Positions 5,461 to 9,763 of a stretch of DNA of 9,763 nucleotides are shown one piece after another (position 1 is the first letter of the stretch; the number at the start of each line of letters is the position of its first letter). The notes under the pieces are model-generated. The model had not been told where the DNA came from and ran no database searches. It saw only the letters and a program-made list of their open reading frames with translations. The translations under genes and the position numbers were made by a program. This DNA comes from CAYTQK01 sp964439745 (GTDB lineage: Bacteria; Desulfobacterota; Desulfobacteria; Desulfobacterales; Desulfosudaceae), in NCBI GenBank assembly GCA_964439745.1, contig CAYTQK010000112.1, forward strand, positions 1 through 9,763, written 5' to 3'.

Positions 5461-8104
5461 ATTCCTCTTCCACCACCTTTTCCAGGGCCGCTTGCCGCGA
5501 TGGCGCGAAAGGCTGATATTCCACCCGGGACAGCGCCGCATCGTCCCGGCCGTCAAAAATCATGGCCTCGATTTTATCGGCCGCGGTGGTACCCCAGTAA
5601 CAACCCGGCGCTGCAAGATCTTTTTCTGCAGCCGGGGTGAGGTTATGCAGCTGAAAACCGGTGTTGCCGTAAATGCTGTTATTCAGGAATTTCAACTCTC
5701 CGGTAACCACTACGCCGCCGGTGCCGTCCGGATCGGAGACATCGTTGTTTTCAATGATATTGTTGGCAAAGGTCTTGTTGTGCATGCTCAGCCCCCAGTA
5801 GTTGAGGTAAACCCCGCCGCCGGTGCCCAGACCGGTATTGGCGGTAATGGTATTCTGCTTCAGGGAACTGTTGGCTTCGGCGTAGATGCCGCCCCCGGAA
5901 TCGGCGATATTCTCTTTGACGGTGTTGTCATGCACCAGGGCGAAACTGGCATATATGCCGCCGCCCTTGTCGTCGGTCTGGTTATCAACAATGGTATTTC
6001 CCACCACGGCCGAACGCGAGATCCACAACCCACCGCCATCGCCGCGGCTGCGGTTTTGGGTCACCAGATTGCGGCGGATATCCACGGCGGCATTGGATTG
6101 ATAACCATAGGCGAAAATACCGCCGCCGTCGGCGGCGCAATTGTCCATGATCTCATTGTCATGCACCAGGACCGTCTTGCTGCCATAGACATAAAGGCCG
6201 CCGCCGTCGGACTGGCTGACGTTATCGGTGATACGGCAATGCCCGATGGTAACCGGCACCTCCTTGATGCGGATTCCCGTGCCCTGGTTGCCGCGGATAT
6301 CGCAATACATCATATCCGCGCCCTGGCCGTCCATGAGAACCCCGCTGCCGTTCTCAATGAGGCAGTGCTCCATGCGGCTCTTTTCCGAACGCTCCTGGTC
6401 CGCTTCATCCAGGCTGCGGTTTTCAAAAATGATATGGCCCCAAGAAACGGAATCGTCCCCGGTAAAACGAATCGGCGCTTCTTTTTCCCCGATGGCGAAA
6501 AGCTGGCCCCGGACCCTCAAGGAAGCCCCCTTTCGCAGAAACAGTTCCGTCCCCGGCTGAATGGTCAGATTCCTGCCTTCCCGGACCAGGAGGTTGCCCT
6601 CAATTACGTATTTTTCCCCGGCACCGCCCAGTTCCGTGTCCGTTTCAATCAATCCCCTAATGGTGCCGTCCACCAGGTCCGGACAGGAGATTTCCGTCAT
6701 CAGCGGCGCGTCCGCGGGAAACGGGCAGGAACCCTCGGCCGGCCGGGAGAGATACGGTTTATATCGGACCAGCCCCACATCGGAGTTCTCCAGCCAATCG
6801 CAGATCAGGTATTCGATGTCTTCACTGGCGGCCGTACCCCAGTAGTTTTCGACCGCCCGCAGGTCCGGGGAAAGGCTGTGCGACATGTATTTCAGGGCAT
6901 ACCCGTCGGCAGCGATTATGTTGTTGCGACGCATCTCCGGGTTACCCGAAAGAACGATGGTGCCACAGCCCAGCGGTTCCGGGCACTCATTTTCCACCAG
7001 GGTATTGCCGGTGATGCTGCCATCCCCATCGTGATACAGACCGGCACCTTCCTGGGCGCGGTTTTTCCAGATCAGGTTTTTGTTCAGCTGGCATTCCCGG
7101 GTATAAATACCGCCGCCGCTGGGGGAGGTGTTTCCGGTCACGGTATTTTCTTTCAATACGGCCTGGATGGCGTATATGCCGCCGCCGGTCCACCCGGCCT
7201 GATTATCAATAACCCGGTTGCCGATAATCCTGGCGTCGTACGCGAAGATACCGCCGGCTTTTTTATCGCTGACATTGTCCCGCACGATGTTGTTGATCAC
7301 CCGGACATCGCCGTCGTTATAGGCAAAAGCGTAGATACCGCCGCCGCCGTCCCGGCCGCCGTGGGCTTCGTTGTCATACACCTCGTTTTCTTCGACCCGG
7401 ACCTTTTTATCGCTGTACACGTTGATGCCGCCGCCATTGCCGGTCTGCTCCTGCCGCCGGTTGGAATTGGCATAAACCTTGTTGCGGGTAATCACCCCGC
7501 CGCCATATTCCAGCTTCAAGGGGGTGGCGATATTGTGCCGGAAAACGCAGGAGTCTACCCTGGCTTCGCTGGAATTGACGACCAGCCCCCCGCCGTGTTC
7601 CACGATGCAGTGTTCAAAGACGACCCGGCCGGGTCCTGGCTCTCCTTTTTGAATGCAATTGAGACATTCCAGGCTGTCCCAGTACTCCCCCTCCTTGTGC
7701 CAGGTAAAGGTAATGGGCTTGTCCGGGGTCCCCCTGGCGTCAATTATCCCCCGGCAGGTTACCAGCACGTCTTTGCCCAGCTGCACGGTCGTACCGGGTT
7801 TCACGGTCACGGTTACCCCGGGCAGCACGTAGGTATTTTTGCTTATCACGATGGGGCTGTCTTTTTCGCTCCAGACCGTGTCCTTGTAGATCAGCTCATC
7901 ATAGCCCGGAACCGTGATGTCATTAAACATGAAATAAAGAGAAGCCCAGATGGTATTGGACACTTCGGCATAGTCTTCATAATTGTTCAGATTGGTCAAT
8001 TTGCGCAGGGAACAGGAGGATACAGACAGGCCGATAAAAATGGTCAGCAGGACCGTCAGCAGAATTCTCGTTTGTTTACGATTAATAGGATTATTAAACT
8101 TCAT
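5459..8104 (-). CDS. Duplicated right-handed beta-helix lipoprotein
   Basis: An 881-residue predicted exported lipoprotein. Residues 1-30 form a signal peptide with basic residues, a hydrophobic core (about 14-26) and a lipobox ending SVSSC, with Cys31 as the lipidated residue. Ser at +2 favours outer-membrane sorting. The rest is mostly short repeats of the type N-x-(I/V)-x-x-N followed by GGGIYA, typical of parallel beta-helix proteins (NosD-like and Pmp-like repeat families). Two collinear units are visible: about 91-450 and 498-866. Each opens with a PGT-containing strand segment, passes an EHC(I/L)(V/I)E motif (164 and 579), runs through GG-rich rungs and ends in YWGT (421 and 836). The start at 8104 is fixed by AAGGAGG five bases upstream and by the signal peptide. 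The molecular function is unknown. A surface scaffold, adhesin or carbohydrate-binding role is possible. NosD itself is unlikely, since no nos genes are present. Confidence 0.87.
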   Translation of the reverse strand: MKFNNPINRKQTRILLTVLLTIFIGLSVSSCSLRKLTNLNNYEDYAEVSNTIWASLYFMFNDITVPGYDELIYKDTVWSEKDSPIVISKNTYVLPGVTVTVKPGTTVQLGKDVLVTCRGIIDARGTPDKPITFTWHKEGEYWDSLECLNCIQKGEPGPGRVVFEHCIVEHGGGLVVNSSEARVDSCVFRHNIATPLKLEYGGGVITRNKVYANSNRRQEQTGNGGGINVYSDKKVRVEENEVYDNEAHGGRDGGGGIYAFAYNDGDVRVINNIVRDNVSDKKAGGIFAYDARIIGNRVIDNQAGWTGGGIYAIQAVLKENTVTGNTSPSGGGIYTRECQLNKNLIWKNRAQEGAGLYHDGDGSITGNTLVENECPEPLGCGTIVLSGNPEMRRNNIIAADGYALKYMSHSLSPDLRAVENYWGTAASEDIEYLICDWLENSDVGLVRYKPYLSRPAEGSCPFPADAPLMTEISCPDLVDGTIRGLIETDTELGGAGEKYVIEGNLLVREGRNLTIQPGTELFLRKGASLRVRGQLFAIGEKEAPIRFTGDDSVSWGHIIFENRSLDEADQERSEKSRMEHCLIENGSGVLMDGQGADMMYCDIRGNQGTGIRIKEVPVTIGHCRITDNVSQSDGGGLYVYGSKTVLVHDNEIMDNCAADGGGIFAYGYQSNAAVDIRRNLVTQNRSRGDGGGLWISRSAVVGNTIVDNQTDDKGGGIYASFALVHDNTVKENIADSGGGIYAEANSSLKQNTITANTGLGTGGGVYLNYWGLSMHNKTFANNIIENNDVSDPDGTGGVVVTGELKFLNNSIYGNTGFQLHNLTPAAEKDLAAPGCYWGTTAADKIEAMIFDGRDDAALSRVEYQPFAPSRQAALEKVVEEE
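5507..6613 (-). repeat. Beta-helix unit B (internal duplication, second copy)
   Basis: This encodes residues about 498-866 of the lipoprotein. Its glycine-rich rungs near 634, 660, 690, 714, 737, 762 and 796 pair in order with those of unit A from 224 onward, with offsets of about 406-417. The copies have diverged well beyond near-identity, so the duplication is old. The short C-terminal tail after it is acidic (VVEEE at the end). Confidence 0.75.
6755..7834 (-). repeat. Beta-helix unit A (internal duplication, first copy)
   Basis: This encodes residues about 91-450 of the lipoprotein. It is collinear with unit B: VKPGTTVQLGK (101-111) matches IQPGTELFLRK, EHCIVEH (164-170) matches EHCLIEN, and YWGT at 421-424 matches YWGT at 836-839. 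The offset between copies is 414-415 residues at both ends. Glycine-rich rungs lie near residues 200, 224, 253, 284, 307, 330, 353 and 379. Confidence 0.75.
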
Positions 8105-8109
8105 GATAA

Positions 8110-8116
8110 CCTCCTT
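8110..8116 (-). promoter_or_regulatory. Strong ribosome-binding site of the lipoprotein gene
   Basis: AAGGAGG lies on the minus strand five bases before the ATG at 8104. It selects this start over an in-frame start at 8224, which would put 40 non-signal residues before the signal peptide. Confidence 0.85.
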
Positions 8117-8160
8117 GCAATCTCCTGACGGCACCGAAAACCGTTCAGTATCTGAGGATC

Positions 8161-8182
8161 TCCCGGCGGCAGTCCGCCGGGA
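8161..8182 (-). other. Perfect 9-bp hairpin in the lipoprotein leader
   Basis: The minus strand has TCCCGGCGG, a four-base loop, and CCGCCGGGA. It lies 57-78 bases upstream of the lipoprotein start codon. No T-run follows on the minus strand, so it is not an intrinsic terminator for this operon. It could be an mRNA-stabilising or processing structure. A shorter alternative stem (CGGG/CCCG at 8178-8189) overlaps it. I see no recognisable riboswitch around it. Confidence 0.5.
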
Positions 8183-8225
8183 ATGCCCGAAAACCAGCTT
8201 GCGACTTTTTTTGCCGGTTCTCAAG

Positions 8226-8265
8226 AAAAACTTTCACGGGCGCCGGATCAGACCGACGGCACCCG
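8226..8265 (-). terminator. Imperfect intrinsic terminator after the cytochrome gene
   Basis: On the minus strand CGGGTGCCG pairs with CGGCGCCCG (nine pairs, one G-T wobble) around an 11-base loop. TGAAAG and then five T follow. The stem begins 51 bases after the cytochrome stop codon, a sensible place for a terminator. The T-run starts six bases after the stem, which weakens the call, so partial read-through is possible. The rest of the 8105-8316 gap holds no promoter I can recognise with confidence. Confidence 0.4.
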
Positions 8266-8316
8266 GAGCTGATACCATGACCGGAAAAGAGTATTGCTGC
8301 CAGTGAAATATCCGGG

Positions 8317-9763
8317 CTAATAGTTGCTGAAATCAAACTCCTGTACCTCCCGCGTCCTCTCCTCGGACTTGACCGGCTCCGGCACCTCATCCATGAACAT
8401 CAAAAACAGGGCCGTCCGCCGGAGCCAGGCCTCGGGATCCTGGATCCGGGGGGCACCGTCCGGGGTGTAAAAAACAAACGGCATCTTGGTGGCGATACCG
8501 GCGTATTCTTTGGGGTTGCGCATGAAGTCGATGATCCACTGGTACCGCAGCCGGTCCTTGGCCAGCATCAGGTCGATGGACAGATCCTCCAGCTTCTTGC
8601 CTTCCGGTGGTTCCCCGGTAAACTCGACCGGGTGACATTGCATGCACTTGTCGTTGCGGAACCGGTACTTGCCCATTTCCAGGGTTTCCGGATCATAATT
8701 GCTTTTGACCAGGCCAGGTTCATAGGGAACGGGACAGGCGGCCTGCTTTTCAGGCGGCATGAGCTGATGGAAATAGCGCACCAGAATGATCAATTCGTCA
8801 TAGGTGAAGTCGAACTGGGGCATCCGGATGTCCAGCCAGGGCCGCAGCTCGGTGGGTTCCCGCAGGTAATCAAACAGCCAGTCCGGCTGCACCTTTTCCA
8901 ATTCATCCACGATCCGGGGGGGTTCGAAAGTCTTCTTGTCCAGACGGCCGTCAATGCGGGGCAGCTCCTTATTGATGATCTCATGACAGCCGGTGCAGTT
9001 AAAGTGGCGAAGCATCCAGTCGCCCCGTTCGGCCACCCGGGTCTCTTCCGAAGCCCGGGCGATGAATTTCTCGGGAATATCCAGAAGCCGGTTATACAGA
9101 TAGAAAGTGGTAAGACGCTTGCGGGCCGCTTCATCCATTTCATAATTCGGCATGTACATGGGCATGTCGTCGGTCAGGTAGATCTCCGGCTTTTTGATCT
9201 TGTTGTACAGCCAGTCCCACTTGGTATGCTTGACCTCGGAATCGCCGAAGGGCAGCTCTTCCATACGCTTGTCCGCCACGTCGGCCACACTGACCCCCAC
9301 CTTGGAGGGGTCTTCCTTGCCCTTGACAATATGACAGCCCAGGCAGCCCAGGCTCTGCACCAGGGACTTGCCCTCTTCGGCATCACCGTCTTTTAATTCA
9401 AAAGATAGCAGTTTTTGAACGGCCGGATCCCGCAGTGACTTGAGATAAGCGGTCAAATGCTGAATTTCCGCCTGGGTCAGGGTTACCTCGGGCATCCAGG
9501 TGTCGGGATTAACGTCCCGGGGCCGGCGGATCCAGGTGAACAGCCAGTCATCCTTCATTTTCAGGCCGGCGTCGGCCAGCAGCGGCACCCGGCGGCTCAG
9601 ACTGCCCTGATCCCGTTCCGGGCTGTGACAGCCGATACAGCCCTTGTCCGTAAACAGCTTGCGTCCGATAGTGCGGCTGCCGGGATAATAGGACGCCAGC
9701 GTTAGATCCTTGTCCTTGAGGGGATAAACATAGCTGACGATATTCTGAATCTGCTCTTCACTG
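8317..9763 (-). CDS. Multihaem c-type cytochrome with four His/Met domains (5' end beyond window)
   Basis: The reading frame stays open to the right edge, so the true start and any signal peptide are not visible; 481 codons are present. Counting from the edge, four covalent haem sites are seen: CIGCH (42-46), CLGCH (140-144), CTGCH (256-260) and CMQCH (373-377), spaced 98, 116 and 117 residues apart. Each is followed by a W-hydrophobic helix ending in a basic or acidic residue and Pro (such as WLFTWIRRP and WLFDYLREP), then an MP motif (Met90, Met204, Met314, Met427), the likely sixth haem ligand. The first visible residues (SEEQIQNIVSYV) look like the last helix of a further cytochrome domain. 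It should be a periplasmic or membrane-tethered electron carrier, perhaps part of a quinol-oxidising complex encoded upstream. No fifth CxxCH is visible. A GTG at 9588 is an internal codon, since CIGCH lies upstream of it. Confidence 0.92.
   Translation of the reverse strand, partial: SEEQIQNIVSYVYPLKDKDLTLASYYPGSRTIGRKLFTDKGCIGCHSPERDQGSLSRRVPLLADAGLKMKDDWLFTWIRRPRDVNPDTWMPEVTLTQAEIQHLTAYLKSLRDPAVQKLLSFELKDGDAEEGKSLVQSLGCLGCHIVKGKEDPSKVGVSVADVADKRMEELPFGDSEVKHTKWDWLYNKIKKPEIYLTDDMPMYMPNYEMDEAARKRLTTFYLYNRLLDIPEKFIARASEETRVAERGDWMLRHFNCTGCHEIINKELPRIDGRLDKKTFEPPRIVDELEKVQPDWLFDYLREPTELRPWLDIRMPQFDFTYDELIILVRYFHQLMPPEKQAACPVPYEPGLVKSNYDPETLEMGKYRFRNDKCMQCHPVEFTGEPPEGKKLEDLSIDLMLAKDRLRYQWIIDFMRNPKEYAGIATKMPFVFYTPDGAPRIQDPEAWLRRTALFLMFMDEVPEPVKSEERTREVQEFDFSNY

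Noticed and set aside
4153..5640. A 495-codon plus-strand open frame over moeA
   Set aside because: It is antisense to a gene with all MoeA motifs. Its product is a low-complexity His/Gly/Pro-rich sequence, as expected for a shadow frame in GC-rich DNA.
5881..7440. Recurrent GCCGCC-type runs on the plus strand as a DNA repeat or CRISPR-like array
   Set aside because: They are the complement of GGC/GGT codons in the GGGIYA rungs, unevenly spaced and variable, so protein repetition explains them.
5459..8104. Naming the beta-helix protein NosD
   Set aside because: The similarity is to the generic repeat fold. No nosZ, nosF or nosY is present, the protein is about twice the length of NosD, and it has a lipobox.
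5018..8128. A 1036-codon open frame on the plus strand, antisense to the lipoprotein gene and the 5' part of moeA
   Set aside because: It mirrors the Gly- and Asn-rich repeat codons of the real gene on the other strand, shows no family motif, and spans two genes that have clear motifs and ribosome-binding sites.
8206..8212. A T-run on the plus strand that could end a plus-strand transcript
   Set aside because: The perfect hairpin ends 23 bases before it, and there is no plus-strand gene here.
8105..8225. A cyclic-dinucleotide (GEMM-type) riboswitch upstream of the lipoprotein gene, suggested by a GCAAAAAAAGTCGCAAGC stretch on the minus strand
   Set aside because: Only short fragments resemble the motif. 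The conserved GACGCAAAGCC core and the paired second stem are missing.
8317..9588. Starting the cytochrome at the GTG at 9588
   Set aside because: The frame continues open to the window edge and includes another CxxCH at 9625-9639, so this GTG is an internal valine codon.

Overview
The window is GC-rich bacterial DNA. All seven genes I can support lie on the minus strand, so the transcriptional order runs from the right edge to the left: a c-type cytochrome with at least four haems (5' end outside the window), a large beta-helix lipoprotein, moeA, a short-chain dehydrogenase/reductase (SDR), two different acyl-CoA dehydrogenase-family genes, and mobB. A CoA-linked oxidation set, a multihaem cytochrome and molybdenum-cofactor genes together suggest an anaerobic, fatty- or aromatic-acid-oxidising member of the Desulfobacterota (old 'deltaproteobacteria'). 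That assignment is inferred from gene content and protein style; the window has no marker gene.

Right part (8317-9763): the cytochrome frame stays open to the right edge and carries four CxxCH sites, each followed by a WL...P motif and an MP motif, so it is a chain of four similar His/Met-type domains. Middle right (8105-8316): a 212-base intergenic gap with an imperfect terminator-like hairpin after the cytochrome gene and a second perfect 9-bp hairpin in the leader of the next gene. Middle (5459-8104): an 881-residue lipoprotein made of two collinear copies of a right-handed beta-helix unit, each ending in a YWGT motif.

Left half (5-5448): moeA, the SDR, a 512-residue acyl-CoA dehydrogenase, a 372-residue acyl-CoA dehydrogenase-like protein and mobB follow with gaps of 10, 20, 28, 52 and 85 bases, which looks like one operon. 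The moeA ribosome-binding site overlaps the stop codon of the lipoprotein gene, so the lipoprotein is probably co-transcribed with the rest.

The 512-residue dehydrogenase keeps the catalytic glutamate and the 372-residue one has leucine there, so the two may form a heteromeric enzyme with one active and one degenerate subunit type. MoeA and MobB act at late steps of molybdenum-cofactor assembly. No molybdoenzyme lies in the window, so their link to the acyl-CoA genes is unexplained. I found no tRNA, rRNA, CRISPR array, insertion sequence or attachment site.
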